Origin: Caryophanales bacterium
Lineage (GTDB): Bacteria; Bacillota_I; Bacilli_A; Izemoplasmatales; UBA1188
Length of the DNA: 64,000 bases
Direction of reading: 5' to 3'
Assembly (NCBI GenBank): GCA_020633845.1
Contig: JACKCW010000003.1
Location: 1-64,000, forward strand
Made by a program: the position numbers and the translations under genes. The notes under the pieces are model-generated. The model was not told the origin of the DNA and did not search any database. It saw nothing but the letters and a program-made list of their open reading frames with translations. Below, one piece after another: positions 54,328-63,637 of this stretch (position 1 is the first letter of the stretch; each line of letters opens with the position of its first letter).

Positions 54328-54579
54328 ATGAAAACAGAATTTGAACAATTGCTGTTAGAGCTGGTTAAACCCCTGGTTACTAACCCAGATGATGTTTCAA
54401 TTTCTTCTTTTGTCGATGTTGATGAATCAATCGTGCTCCAGGTCCTTGTGAATAAGGACGACCTTGGAAGGGTCATCGGAAAGGGCGGGCGTATCGCTAA
54501 CGCCATTAGAACCATCTGTTATGCAAGCGCCACAAGAGCTGGCAAAAAGATTAATATTGAATTTGATTCTTACGAATAA
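54328..54579 (+). CDS. khpA: KH-domain RNA-binding protein KhpA
   Basis: An 83-residue single KH domain protein. VIGKGGRIANAIRTI carries the GxxG loop that grips RNA. KhpA pairs with KhpB and binds many transcripts, affecting cell division and elongation in streptococci. Position right after rpsP is the usual one (ylqC in Bacillus). Confidence 0.94.
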   Translation: MKTEFEQLLLELVKPLVTNPDDVSISSFVDVDESIVLQVLVNKDDLGRVIGKGGRIANAIRTICYASATRAGKKINIEFDSYE

Positions 54580-54605
54580 AGACAGCCATCGGCTGTTTTT
54601 ATTTT
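54580..54605 (+). terminator. Rho-independent terminator after khpA
   Basis: Short stem ACAGCC/GGCTGT with a three-base loop and T run. Confidence 0.75.
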
Positions 54606-54629
54606 GCTTTTTTGTAATATAATTAAGAT

Positions 54630-55046
54630 ATGAAAGAAATTATTGCGTGCTCCGCCTGTCTTTTGGGCCTTAATACCAAATATGACTCTTTAAACAATTT
54701 TAATCAAAAAGTATTTGCTTATCTTCGGGATAAAACCGTAATCGTTATTTGTCCCGAAGTTTTCGGCGGTTTACTAATACCCAGAAATCCTTCGGAAATA
54801 AGAGGAGAAAAACTTTACGATAACTTTGGTAAAGACGTCAGTGAATATTTTATGAAGGGAGCGGAGGAAACTCTTTCTCTTCTTAAAAGGTATGGATGCA
54901 CGAAAGCGATATTAAAAGATGGTTCCCCTTCTTGCGGAACAACCTATATTTACGATGGGACTTTTACATCTACTTTGAAAAAAGGACTCGGTATAACCGC
55001 TAAACTATTAATAGAAAACGGTATCGAGATAATTGAAATAGAATGA
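54630..55046 (+). CDS. DUF523 family protein (TudS-like)
   Basis: A 138-residue protein with the DUF523 cysteines: CSACLLG near the start (Cys7 and Cys10) and KDGSPSCGT near residue 100. Members related to TudS are iron-sulfur desulfidases of thiouracil, using three conserved cysteines; whether this short protein has that activity is not shown. It is followed by the transporter gene with a four-base overlap. Confidence 0.82.
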   Translation: MKEIIACSACLLGLNTKYDSLNNFNQKVFAYLRDKTVIVICPEVFGGLLIPRNPSEIRGEKLYDNFGKDVSEYFMKGAEETLSLLKRYGCTKAILKDGSPSCGTTYIYDGTFTSTLKKGLGITAKLLIENGIEIIEIE

Positions 55047-55990
55047 AAACAAAAAAGCTTGTCACCCTGGCTGGTCTTTTATCAATCGCCGTTGTCCTCG
55101 GCATTGTCGAATCATTTATTCCTCTAGGGATTCCGGGAGTTAAACTTGGCCTCGCCAATATCGTGACTCTATTGGTTTTTTATATCTATTCTCCGAAAGA
55201 AGCTTTTCTAGTTCTTATCCTCAGAATCTTTTTGGTCGGTCTTCTTTATTCCGGTCTTCTTTCTCAGGCTTTTCTTTTATCGCTTTCAGGCGGTATTTTT
55301 GCCTTCCTTCTAATGTGGATGCTCTACGCCATTAAAAAGAGTTCGATTGTCACAATCAGCGTCATCGGAGCTATCGGGCACTCCATCGGTCAGATTGCTC
55401 TTGCGGCCTTTATTCTCGAAAGCACCTCGCTTATTTATTATTTACCGTTAATGCTTTCGGTATCAATACCATCCGGGATAATTACCGGAATTATCGGAAG
55501 ACTAATACTAAAAGCCCTCAAAATAAATCTCGGTAAAACAAGAACCGTCTCGTTTGTTGTTTTTTCTTTGGCTTTTGCCTTATCGCTTACCGGTTTTATC
55601 TTAATGGTGTCTTATAATAAGAAAAGTGATGAAGGGACCATTGCCACTATCACTTATGCTAACGAAACAATTATGAAAATATCTTTAGATGATCCTTCGG
55701 ATTATAAAACCTATGCGGCATCAGAAGGAGTATTTGAAGAATACGAAGAAAGCGAAGGTTCTTTCCTATATACCTTTAGTGTCTATAATAAGGATGAAAA
55801 AGAAACCTATGATTTGATAGTTGAGGTTAAAGACAATGAAATAAGGATTAAAGACGAAACCTCTTCTAAACATATTTGTAGTAGGATGGGTTACATCAGT
55901 TCCAAATACGAGAGTCTGGTTTGTCTTCCTAACCAATTCATTATTACTTTAAATGATTATAAACTTGATGAGATTGATGCTGTAATGTAG
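55043..55990 (+). CDS. Gx transporter family protein fused to NusG domain II
   Basis: A 315-residue fusion. Residues 1-165 form a membrane domain of the Gx transporter family (once called heptaprenyl diphosphate synthase component I): GIPGVKLGLANIVTL, then LRIFLVGLL and GAIGHSIGQI. A further membrane segment at about 170-190 is followed by a beta-rich domain like the NusG-II proteins of the Rnf/ApbE neighbourhood, with HICSRMGYIS and SLVCLPNQF. These two are usually separate adjacent genes. Facing it is an ApbE flavin transferase, the partner commonly found in that cluster. A role in flavin or quinone electron flow is inferred. Confidence 0.8.
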   Translation: MKTKKLVTLAGLLSIAVVLGIVESFIPLGIPGVKLGLANIVTLLVFYIYSPKEAFLVLILRIFLVGLLYSGLLSQAFLLSLSGGIFAFLLMWMLYAIKKSSIVTISVIGAIGHSIGQIALAAFILESTSLIYYLPLMLSVSIPSGIITGIIGRLILKALKINLGKTRTVSFVVFSLAFALSLTGFILMVSYNKKSDEGTIATITYANETIMKISLDDPSDYKTYAASEGVFEEYEESEGSFLYTFSVYNKDEKETYDLIVEVKDNEIRIKDETSSKHICSRMGYISSKYESLVCLPNQFIITLNDYKLDEIDAVM

Positions 55991-56017
55991 AAAAAAACGC
56001 CTTAGTGGCGTTTTTTA
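55991..56017. terminator. Bidirectional terminator between convergent transporter and apbE genes
   Basis: AAAAAAACGCC (55991-56001) pairs with GGCGTTTTTT (56007-56016), with A and T runs on both flanks. Confidence 0.88.
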
Positions 56018-57145
56018 ACTTCCGTAATCAATTAATTCAAAACCATCTTCCACCGTCACGATATCTTTTAAACCCGGGGTTATAACCACTTGATTACTAG
56101 TGGTATAAAAGATAGCTTCAACCCCTTCATGATTTATCACAAAATCATAGCCTTTTTCGAGTCCCATCATGAAGATGGCGGTGGAGTAAATATCACCTAA
56201 GGCACCATTTTCCATAATAATGGTGACGGCTCTGATATCGGTATCAACCGGGTAATTTGTATTAGAATCAAGAATATGACAATATCTTTTAGAATTATAG
56301 GTTATATATTGTTGGTAATCGCCGCTCGTGATAATCGAATAGTTAAGCGGAAGAATGATTGTTGCATAATAAGATTTAGCCTCATCTAGTGCATCACAGC
56401 CAACTGATGCCGGATTTTGTAAGGCCACAATATACTGGTTATTCTTTCTTGACGGGTTCCCGATATTAGTTTTGATATTGGAACTGCCGGCATTAAGGAT
56501 GTATTTTATGTCGTTTTCCTCATAATATGATGATAAAATCTCTGATACATAGCCTTTGGCCACGCCGCCCATGTCGAGACTCATACTTGATGGAATTTTG
56601 ATTGTCAGATTCTCTTCGTTCATTTCGATTTTACTGACATCGGTGTCGTAAGATTGAAGAAGAAGAGAAGCATCGGGTAAAACCGCATCTCCACTCCCAC
56701 AGGAAGTGGCTTCGTTATACTCACTAAAAATGGGATGCCAGAGATCACTTATTTTACCGATGCCGATGGTAAAGTAAGGATGAGAGTTTTCGTCGACGAT
56801 TTTCTCTCCTTCATTTATCGCGAAGTCGATAGCGTCGTATAGCTCCCTAGAAATTGTTATGGTTTCACCGGCATTCTCGTTTATAGTGAATATGCCGACT
56901 TCATTACCGGTTTCTTCTTCGTATCGGTTGAAAAGGATATGATATTCTTTAAGAACGGTATTGGTGTAATCAAATACTGTTTCCGCTTCTTTTTCGGATT
57001 TTGCGTATATTTTTAAAGTGATTATCGTATCGAAATAAGAGTAAGCGATAGTGAAATCTTTAAGGGCACAAGATGAAAGAGCGAAAACGAAAAATAATAA
57101 AACCGGAATTGTTAAGAAAGAAAGAAATTTACTATATTTTCTCAT
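56015..57145 (-). CDS. apbE: FAD:protein FMN transferase (ApbE lipoprotein)
   Basis: Transfers FMN from FAD to threonines of redox proteins such as RnfD/RnfG outside the membrane; 376 residues. A lipoprotein signal ends at FALSSC (Cys about 26). The core shows SMSLDMGGVAKGY, YILNAGSSNIKT and GALGDIYSTAIFMMG, the flavin and Mg sites, with CHILDSNTNYP between. No Rnf subunit gene lies in the window, so its target is elsewhere; the Gx/NusG-II fusion next door is the usual neighbour. It starts inside the end of the yigZ gene. Confidence 0.92.
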   Translation of the reverse strand: MRKYSKFLSFLTIPVLLFFVFALSSCALKDFTIAYSYFDTIITLKIYAKSEKEAETVFDYTNTVLKEYHILFNRYEEETGNEVGIFTINENAGETITISRELYDAIDFAINEGEKIVDENSHPYFTIGIGKISDLWHPIFSEYNEATSCGSGDAVLPDASLLLQSYDTDVSKIEMNEENLTIKIPSSMSLDMGGVAKGYVSEILSSYYEENDIKYILNAGSSNIKTNIGNPSRKNNQYIVALQNPASVGCDALDEAKSYYATIILPLNYSIITSGDYQQYITYNSKRYCHILDSNTNYPVDTDIRAVTIIMENGALGDIYSTAIFMMGLEKGYDFVINHEGVEAIFYTTSNQVVITPGLKDIVTVEDGFELIDYGS

Positions 57146-57741
57146 AGGTATATTTCCTCCTCTTTATAACCTATTTGGCGGTATGAGGAAGAAAAAGAAA
57201 GAAGCAGGTTTTTATATTTTAGGTAGTCATCTTGGAGGACTCTCAGTGTGTATACTACATTATCTTGATATTCTTTTTCGATTGAAATAGGATTATCCAT
57301 AATCTTATCAAAACGGGAAGCGTCCTGGTAAGACAAAGAAAAACTAAAAAGAACCGTTTTCTTAAGGAATATAAACTGGGCTTTAAGAAGCGCATCACTT
57401 AAGGTTGACGAATAGGCTCTAACGAGCCCGCCCTTCCCTAGTTTTATACCACCGAAATAACGAACAGTTAAAGAAAGCACATTATCTAGTTCCATTTTAT
57501 GAAGAATATCCATCATGACTCTTCCAGCCGTCCCCTTCGGTTCTTTATCGTCGGATGATTTTTCGGTTTCTTTTAAAATGTAGGCATAAACTATGTGGGT
57601 CGCATCATAATATTGTTTTCTCATGGAGGAAATAATATTTTTAATTTCATCTAAAGAATTAATCGGAAAAACAAACGTTATAAAACGCGACTTATTGATG
57701 ACTATTTCATTTAAAACGGTATCTTTGATTGTCTTTTTCAT
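57142..57741 (-). CDS. YigZ/IMPACT family protein
   Basis: A 199-residue protein with the UPF0029 (IMPACT) domain: DDKEPKGTAGRVMM and LTVRYFGGIKLGKGGLVRAYS are the family signatures. A C-terminal ferredoxin-like DUF1949 domain follows. Relatives bind nucleic acids and IMPACT in eukaryotes inhibits Gcn2; the bacterial role is unclear. The ATG at 57741 gives the normal family start; the upstream frame to 57771 lacks a ribosome site. Confidence 0.9.
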   Translation of the reverse strand: MKKTIKDTVLNEIVINKSRFITFVFPINSLDEIKNIISSMRKQYYDATHIVYAYILKETEKSSDDKEPKGTAGRVMMDILHKMELDNVLSLTVRYFGGIKLGKGGLVRAYSSTLSDALLKAQFIFLKKTVLFSFSLSYQDASRFDKIMDNPISIEKEYQDNVVYTLRVLQDDYLKYKNLLLSFSSSYRQIGYKEEEIYL

Positions 57742-57942
57742 AACTACTAGAATTATAACACTAATAGGCAATTAAAGAGAGTAGAGAACTCTCTAAAACC
57801 AATTTCGTCTTGTTTTGAATAATTTGTGTATAAAGAAGATAGAAAATGGCCTAAATGTTGATTGAATAATACACAAAAACATAACAATCTTATTGTGTTT
57901 ATAGTATAATTAAGTGTATAATTACAAAAAACGGAGGAAAAA

Positions 57943-59349
57943 ATGAAAAAAATATTTGCATTTGTTTTAGCATTAGCTAGCGTTGCTCTTCTTTCTGCAT
58001 GCGTAACGACGACAGAAACTCCTGTTACTGAAGCTCCGACTGAGGCCCCGACAACTGTTGTTACCGAAGCCCCTACCACTTTAGCTCCTGTAACTGAAGC
58101 CCCTACTGAAGCGCCGACAGAAGCGCCGACAACTACGGTTATTGAAGCTAAAGATATATATGAGTCAGTTATTGACCAACTGGCAACTAGCGCCGATTCA
58201 ACACTTAGCGCCGTTGTAAATCTTAAAGGTTCATTTGCTACTACCGAGTACTATGAAAATGAGTCAACGGAAACCATTACCATTAGTCTTGAAGGACAAT
58301 TAACTGTGGAAATTGATATTAAAAACTATACACTGTTTATTGGTATTGATGTTACCCCAACTTATATTAGTGATGGTGACCCAGTTGAAGGTATGGAACA
58401 GTTTGAATTGATAAACAACAAACGTTTGCAGGCTCACTTCTATGTTGACCTTGGAAGTGCCACTAATTATATGTACATATATGCAAACGAAGATCTTGTT
58501 CACTTCTTACACGAAATAAGTTATGACGAAGAAACCGAAGCGTATAATTTCCCGGTTGATGCGATGGAACTTGCGGTAAAAGGTGACATAACTACTTATG
58601 TAAATCAGTTTAAAGCTTTAGTTCTTTCTGATTTGGATCTTGAGTCTCTTCCTCAGAACCTTTCATTTGGCGTTCTTTCGACTTATATACTTAGTCTTGC
58701 CACTTCTGCCGGATTTATGGATCCTGCTGATTATTCAATTGATCTTAACGCCATAATTAATGTTATCGCAGGTATGTTAGCTGAACAGGCATACGGCGAA
58801 GAGGCAGAACCGATATACAACGTCGTAGAAGAAACAACTACCGAAACTACCGAGGAACCTACTACTACTCAAAGTCTTGAAGAACTCACAGCATTATACG
58901 CACAGATGATTACTCAATACTTAACTTGGTTTGAAGGCAAACTTGATTTCAATGAACCATATGTTGATGAAGGACTTGTAATTTTCGGTGTTGATCTTCC
59001 AGAATTTGATCTTGTAACTGATGAAACTGTTGGCCCGCTTTTGGCTCAAAGTGATTTAACGGAACTTAAAGTATCGGCTGGTGTTAGCGTAGCTATTGAT
59101 CCGGATTATAAGGTTGCTAATTTATCATTCGAAGCCGCTGGATCTGTTGTAAATCAATACATGACCGCTGAAGAAGCCGCCGAAAACGACTATGAAGATC
59201 GTTTAGCTGAAGGCGTTCAATTCTCGGTTGAAATCTCTTGTGATTTAAGCAATGTCTTATCATTTGATACTCAAGGTATGGAATACACCCTTCTTTCAAG
59301 TGAAATGGTTGATGCGATTTTCGCAAGTTTAATGCAGTCAGACAACTAA
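57943..59349 (+). CDS. TEAPT-repeat lipoprotein of unknown function
   Basis: A 468-residue lipoprotein. The signal peptide ends VALLSAC with lipid-bearing Cys near 20. A stalk of about 45 residues repeats Thr-Glu-Ala-Pro units (TEAPTEAPT), very likely a rigid or glycosylated spacer. The remaining 400 residues are acidic and resemble no family I know; the pattern DSTLSAVVNLKGSF with repeated strands recalls LolA/LppX-like lipid-binding lipoproteins only loosely. A second Thr/Glu-rich patch (ETTTETTEEPTTT) lies near 300. TATAAT at 57905-57910 and ACGGAGG precede it. Confidence 0.7.
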   Translation: MKKIFAFVLALASVALLSACVTTTETPVTEAPTEAPTTVVTEAPTTLAPVTEAPTEAPTEAPTTTVIEAKDIYESVIDQLATSADSTLSAVVNLKGSFATTEYYENESTETITISLEGQLTVEIDIKNYTLFIGIDVTPTYISDGDPVEGMEQFELINNKRLQAHFYVDLGSATNYMYIYANEDLVHFLHEISYDEETEAYNFPVDAMELAVKGDITTYVNQFKALVLSDLDLESLPQNLSFGVLSTYILSLATSAGFMDPADYSIDLNAIINVIAGMLAEQAYGEEAEPIYNVVEETTTETTEEPTTTQSLEELTALYAQMITQYLTWFEGKLDFNEPYVDEGLVIFGVDLPEFDLVTDETVGPLLAQSDLTELKVSAGVSVAIDPDYKVANLSFEAAGSVVNQYMTAEEAAENDYEDRLAEGVQFSVEISCDLSNVLSFDTQGMEYTLLSSEMVDAIFASLMQSDN

Positions 59350-59361
59350 ACCTAAACAAAT

Positions 59362-59395
59362 AAAAGACGAAAGTTTACTTTCGTCTTTTTTCTTT
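59362..59395 (+). terminator. Rho-independent terminator after TEAPT lipoprotein gene
   Basis: A 13-base-pair stem AAAAGACGAAAGT/ACTTTCGTCTTTT with a tight two-base gap and T run. Confidence 0.88.
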
Positions 59396-59453
59396 GCCTT
59401 TTAATTAACCAACGAAAAAGACGGTTTCTATTGTATAATAGAAAAGAGGAATT

Positions 59454-60608
59454 ATGGAAGAAGATCTAAAGTTAAGAAACGCCATTAAAATACTAAATGT
59501 CTTAAACGAAAAAGGTTTTGAGGCCTATATCGTCGGCGGTTATGTAAGAGACCGTCTTTTAGGTATTGAAAGTAAAGACATTGATATTACGACTAACGCG
59601 CTTCCAAGTGTTGTCCAGGAATTATTTCCTTCGAATTTTTCCAAAAGCCTGAAATACCAGACGGTTAACGTAATATTAGATGAAACAGAATACGAAATAA
59701 CGACTTATAGGGTAGACCTATCTTATAAAGACCATCGTCATCCCGAGTCTAAAGTATCTTCGTCTCTTAAGTCCGATTTAAGAAGAAGAGATTTTACCGT
59801 TAACGCGATGTGTATGGATAAAGATCAAAAGATTATTGATTATGTCGGCGGTAAAGAAGATTTAGAAAATAAAATCTTAAGAACGGTCGGCATCCCGAGA
59901 AAAAGATTCAGTGAGGACGCTCTTAGAATGTTCAGGGCTTTCCGCTTTGCCTCAAGACTCGGTTTTACCATCGATAGTGATACTTATGAAGGAATAAAGA
60001 AAAACGCGTCTTTAATCAAATATGTATCGAAAGAAAGAATAAAAGACGAACTTACAGGTATTCTTATAGCCCCTTATTTAAAAGATAATTTATCTTTGAT
60101 AAATGACTCCGGCATTTTTAAATTGTATCCGGGATTAAAAGCGGCTTTTATGGTTCTTGAAAGAAATTATTACCCGCTCGACTTTTTGTCTCTTACCGCC
60201 CTTTCGTCATATCTTTTAGGCGACTTATCGGAAGAGCTTTTATTGAGCAAGAAGGAAAGAAAAACCGTTAAAGACATTCTTCATTTCATTGAATTATTTA
60301 AAGAGAAAAAAGCCACGCCTTTATCTTTTATCGACTTTGAATATCAGCCGATAGAATACGCGATTTTAATTATGAAAGTTTTGGATATGCCGATTTACGA
60401 TAACACAGAAATCAAACAAATTTATGAAGATATGCCGATTAAAAATATGAAGGATTTATCGATTAACGGCGACGATATCAAAAAGTATCTTCAATTATCC
60501 GACTCTCCGCTTATTAAAACCTATTTAAATAAAGCCGCATCTTTAGTTATTTACGATCATATTCCCAACGAAAAGGAGATTCTCCTCGAAAAACTGAGAG
60601 AATCATAA
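59454..60608 (+). CDS. cca: CCA-adding tRNA nucleotidyltransferase
   Basis: Adds or repairs the 3' CCA of tRNAs; 384 residues of the class II poly(A) polymerase/CCA family. YIVGGYVRDRLLG (about 25-37) and DIDITTNA give the GGxVRD and DxD catalytic motifs. RRRDFTVNAM follows, and EDALRMFRAFRFASRLGF leads into the neck domain. The three tRNA genes in this window encode their own CCA, so here its work would be mainly repair. A TATAAT lies at 59434-59439. It leads a run with pulA and yhaM. Confidence 0.93.
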   Translation: MEEDLKLRNAIKILNVLNEKGFEAYIVGGYVRDRLLGIESKDIDITTNALPSVVQELFPSNFSKSLKYQTVNVILDETEYEITTYRVDLSYKDHRHPESKVSSSLKSDLRRRDFTVNAMCMDKDQKIIDYVGGKEDLENKILRTVGIPRKRFSEDALRMFRAFRFASRLGFTIDSDTYEGIKKNASLIKYVSKERIKDELTGILIAPYLKDNLSLINDSGIFKLYPGLKAAFMVLERNYYPLDFLSLTALSSYLLGDLSEELLLSKKERKTVKDILHFIELFKEKKATPLSFIDFEYQPIEYAILIMKVLDMPIYDNTEIKQIYEDMPIKNMKDLSINGDDIKKYLQLSDSPLIKTYLNKAASLVIYDHIPNEKEILLEKLRES

Positions 60609-60614
60609 TACTAT

Positions 60615-62669
60615 ATGTCGCAGAATTTTTACTGTTATCTAGACGCTTTTGACGAGATAACGATTATTGTCCCGAAAGACAAATATCATCCAAACACTAA
60701 GTACCAACTTCAGGGAAATGATGAAATCATCGATCTGGAAATCAAAGAAGTCACTTCAATCGGCTCTGAGGAGAAACTTATAGCCTTTTTCGACGCCTAT
60801 GTTAATCTCGAACTTACTTATCAGGTAGTATCATCAGATCTTTCAAGAGCCGAATTATATGTCGGGAAGGTGGTTAGAACCTCGCTTTTCGATTCTATTT
60901 ATTATTACCGGAAAGACGATCTCGGTTTTACTTACACCAAAAAGTCCACCAAATTTAAAATTTGGTCTCCGGTAGCTAAACAGGTAGTCATTGAACTAAT
61001 TGATAAGACAGGCGAGGTAAGAATGCGGAACCTTTTCTATAAAAACCAGGGAATCTGGCGAATAGAAGAGGAAGGGGATCTTGAAGGTTTTAAATATAAA
61101 TATCACGTTTACGTTAATGGTCAGGTTAAAACCTGTCTTGACCCGTACGCCATTTCCTCTTCGATAGATAACGAATATAACTATGTCATCGATAAAGAAA
61201 AGTTATATAAGATGGTTTATTCCCCGAAAAAAATCTCTTCACCTCTAGAAGCAATCATTTATGAAACTTCAATCAGAGATTTTACTTCTGAATTCAAAGA
61301 TTTAGAGGACCGGGCAACTTACACCGCTTTTACCAAAGAAAACCTTAAAACTGAAGGAAATGGTCCGGCCGGTTTTGATTATTTAAAATCCTTAGGTGTT
61401 ACTCATGTCCAAATTATGCCTTTCTTTTCATTCGGAGGGATAGAAGAAGGGGATCGTTTCTTAAAATACAATTGGGGTTATAACCCGGTTCAATATAACG
61501 TCCCTTCAGGTCTTTATTCTCTTAACCCTGATGATCCTTACGATCGAATTAATTCGCTCAAGAAAATGATAGATAATCTGCATAAAGCCGGCTTAAACGT
61601 CGTGATGGACGTTGTCTATAATCATGTCTATAATGCCGATTTATTTCCTTTTGAAGTATTATGCCCCGGATATGCCTATCGATACAATAGAGAAGGCATC
61701 AGAACCAATTTTTCCGGCTGTTCAAACGACATTTATTCTTCCAAAAAAATGATTAGGAAGTTCATTTTGGATTCAATTTTATATTGGGCGAAAGAATATA
61801 AAATCGATGGATTCAGAATGGATATTATGGGACTTCTCGACTTTGAAACCGTGAACGATATAAAAAATGAACTGACCGATATTGATCCTTCGATAATTCT
61901 TTATGGAGAAGGGTGGAAAATGATTTCTTCAAACGCCTCGGATTCTTTAGCCCATATGTTCAATAAAAACGTGCTTCAGACAATCGGTTTCTTTAATGAT
62001 AAAATCAGAGAAGCCATAAAAGCTTATGTGATTGGGAAACTTAATGATCAGGCTCTTATTAAAGAAGTTATTCTCGGCTCTTCATCTAACCGTTTTCTTT
62101 TTAAATACACGAACCAATCGATTAACTATGTGGAATGTCACGACGATATAACGCTTTTCGATTTTATAAGGGAAAACCTTAAAGAAGAAGAAATGGAAAT
62201 ATCGAGAAAAAGAGCGCTTCTTGCGACTTCAATGATTATTTTATCGCAAGGGATTCCTTTCATTCATTCGGGAGAAGAAATTTATCGGACGAAGTCTTTT
62301 GAAACCAACACCTATAAAATGGGCGATGAAATCAATATGATTAAATGGGAAGATACCGATAAATATAAGACTGATATCGCCTTTTTAAAAGAATTAATCG
62401 CGATAAGAAAAGAATACCCAGCCTTTCGTCTTCAAACCTCGACCGAGTTATCTTCCTATGCTTCCCTCTCTTTTAATGAAGCCGGAACGATTCTTTATAC
62501 GCTTTCTCTTCAAGACGAATTATTGATTTTATTTAAAAACAGGGAAGAGAAAGAAGAAATACCTTTATTAAAAAAATATAAAGTACTATCCTCTTCGCTG
62601 ATATATGAACTAACGGAAGATAAAATTACTTTATCATCAATTGGAACAATAGTACTTAAAAAGGAGTAA
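60615..62669 (+). CDS. pulA: Type I pullulanase
   Basis: A 684-residue alpha-1,6-debranching enzyme of GH13. An N-terminal CBM48-like domain (about 115-190) precedes the barrel. YNWGYNP is the pullulanase type I motif. The four GH13 regions are present: DVVYNHV, GFRMDIMG (nucleophile Asp), ILYGEGW (acid/base Glu) and VECHDDITLFD. No signal peptide is seen, so it acts on internal glycogen or imported dextrins. It follows cca by six bases but has only a weak ribosome site (GAGAG 15 bases before), so translation may be modest or coupled. Confidence 0.94.
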   Translation: MSQNFYCYLDAFDEITIIVPKDKYHPNTKYQLQGNDEIIDLEIKEVTSIGSEEKLIAFFDAYVNLELTYQVVSSDLSRAELYVGKVVRTSLFDSIYYYRKDDLGFTYTKKSTKFKIWSPVAKQVVIELIDKTGEVRMRNLFYKNQGIWRIEEEGDLEGFKYKYHVYVNGQVKTCLDPYAISSSIDNEYNYVIDKEKLYKMVYSPKKISSPLEAIIYETSIRDFTSEFKDLEDRATYTAFTKENLKTEGNGPAGFDYLKSLGVTHVQIMPFFSFGGIEEGDRFLKYNWGYNPVQYNVPSGLYSLNPDDPYDRINSLKKMIDNLHKAGLNVVMDVVYNHVYNADLFPFEVLCPGYAYRYNREGIRTNFSGCSNDIYSSKKMIRKFILDSILYWAKEYKIDGFRMDIMGLLDFETVNDIKNELTDIDPSIILYGEGWKMISSNASDSLAHMFNKNVLQTIGFFNDKIREAIKAYVIGKLNDQALIKEVILGSSSNRFLFKYTNQSINYVECHDDITLFDFIRENLKEEEMEISRKRALLATSMIILSQGIPFIHSGEEIYRTKSFETNTYKMGDEINMIKWEDTDKYKTDIAFLKELIAIRKEYPAFRLQTSTELSSYASLSFNEAGTILYTLSLQDELLILFKNREEKEEIPLLKKYKVLSSSLIYELTEDKITLSSIGTIVLKKE

Positions 62670-62671
62670 AA

Positions 62672-63595
62672 ATGGAAATAAAATTAAATGAAAAATATGA
62701 TTTTTACGGATCGGCAGAAGCTATTAATCCATCGACCTATCCGACTTATTCGGTTATCATCTCTCTTCCGGAAAATGAAAGCGCGGTTGTGAGATTAAAT
62801 CAGGACCAGGTAATCGAAAAAGGCGAAATATACCACTTTCAAGGCCAGGCGGTTGATTTTAAAGGACGCCTTCATATTCTTTTAAGCGATTATAAAAATC
62901 TCCGTGAAGAAGAGATTAGCGAGGAAGAAAAGAATTTAATCAGAACATCATTAAATAAAGATTTGGTGATTGATTATAAACTATGTGAAAATTACATTGA
63001 AGAGGCTATGGCTTCTATTGAAAACAAGGTTGTCAAAGAAATAACCAAGACGATGTATGATTCCTCTAAAGAAGATTTTCTTATCTATCCGGCCGCGACT
63101 AAATTCCATCATGCCTATAAATACGGCCTTCTCTTTCACACCTATAATATGCTTAGATTATCTAAAGCATACACCTCAATTTATCCGCATTTAAATAAAG
63201 ATCTAATAGTAGCGGGAATTGTCCTGCATGATTTAATGAAAACTAAAGAAATCAAAGCTTACACCGGCGAATATACCATTGAAGGAAAACTTTTAGGCCA
63301 CATTTCTATGGTAACCTCGGAAGTTGCCAAAACCGCAGAAAAACTAGGATATTCTCATGAAGAAGAGACGCTTCTTTTAGAACACATTGTCTTATCTCAT
63401 CATGAACAATCCTTTTACGGTTCTCCGAAAAGACCGCAGATAATCGAGGCGTTAATTGTTCATTTATGCGACATGGCCGACGCTAAGGTCGAACCGACTA
63501 TTGAAGCCCTATTAAAGACTCAAGCCGGGGAATTCAGTGAACCAATCCCCGTTAACGATAAAGAAAAATATTTAAAACACTCATTATCTAAATAA
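62672..63595 (+). CDS. yhaM: 3'-5' exoribonuclease YhaM
   Basis: A 307-residue exoribonuclease made of an N-terminal OB-fold for nucleic acids (about 10-90) and an HD hydrolase domain. KFHHAYKYGLLFHT supplies metal-site histidines, GIVLHDLMKT is the HD dyad, and VLSHHEQSFYGSPKRP follows, as in YhaM/CBF1. It trims RNA 3' ends, and in relatives also single-stranded DNA, in Mn2+-dependent fashion. AAGGAG lies before the start, three bases after pulA. Confidence 0.93.
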   Translation: MEIKLNEKYDFYGSAEAINPSTYPTYSVIISLPENESAVVRLNQDQVIEKGEIYHFQGQAVDFKGRLHILLSDYKNLREEEISEEEKNLIRTSLNKDLVIDYKLCENYIEEAMASIENKVVKEITKTMYDSSKEDFLIYPAATKFHHAYKYGLLFHTYNMLRLSKAYTSIYPHLNKDLIVAGIVLHDLMKTKEIKAYTGEYTIEGKLLGHISMVTSEVAKTAEKLGYSHEEETLLLEHIVLSHHEQSFYGSPKRPQIIEALIVHLCDMADAKVEPTIEALLKTQAGEFSEPIPVNDKEKYLKHSLSK

Positions 63596-63630
63596 AAAAA
63601 GGACCCGGAATAATTCCGAGTCCTTTTTTA
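63594..63630. terminator. Bidirectional terminator after yhaM
   Basis: GGACCCGGAA pairs with TTCCGAGTCC with one mismatch, flanked by A7 and T7. It also serves the convergent partial gene. Confidence 0.85.
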
Positions 63631-63637
63631 TTCTTTT

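Noticed and set aside
57753..58079. A minus-strand frame over the TEAPT repeats
   Set aside because: An artefact of the repeat read antisense (Val/Gly/Ala/Ser-rich), without ribosome site.
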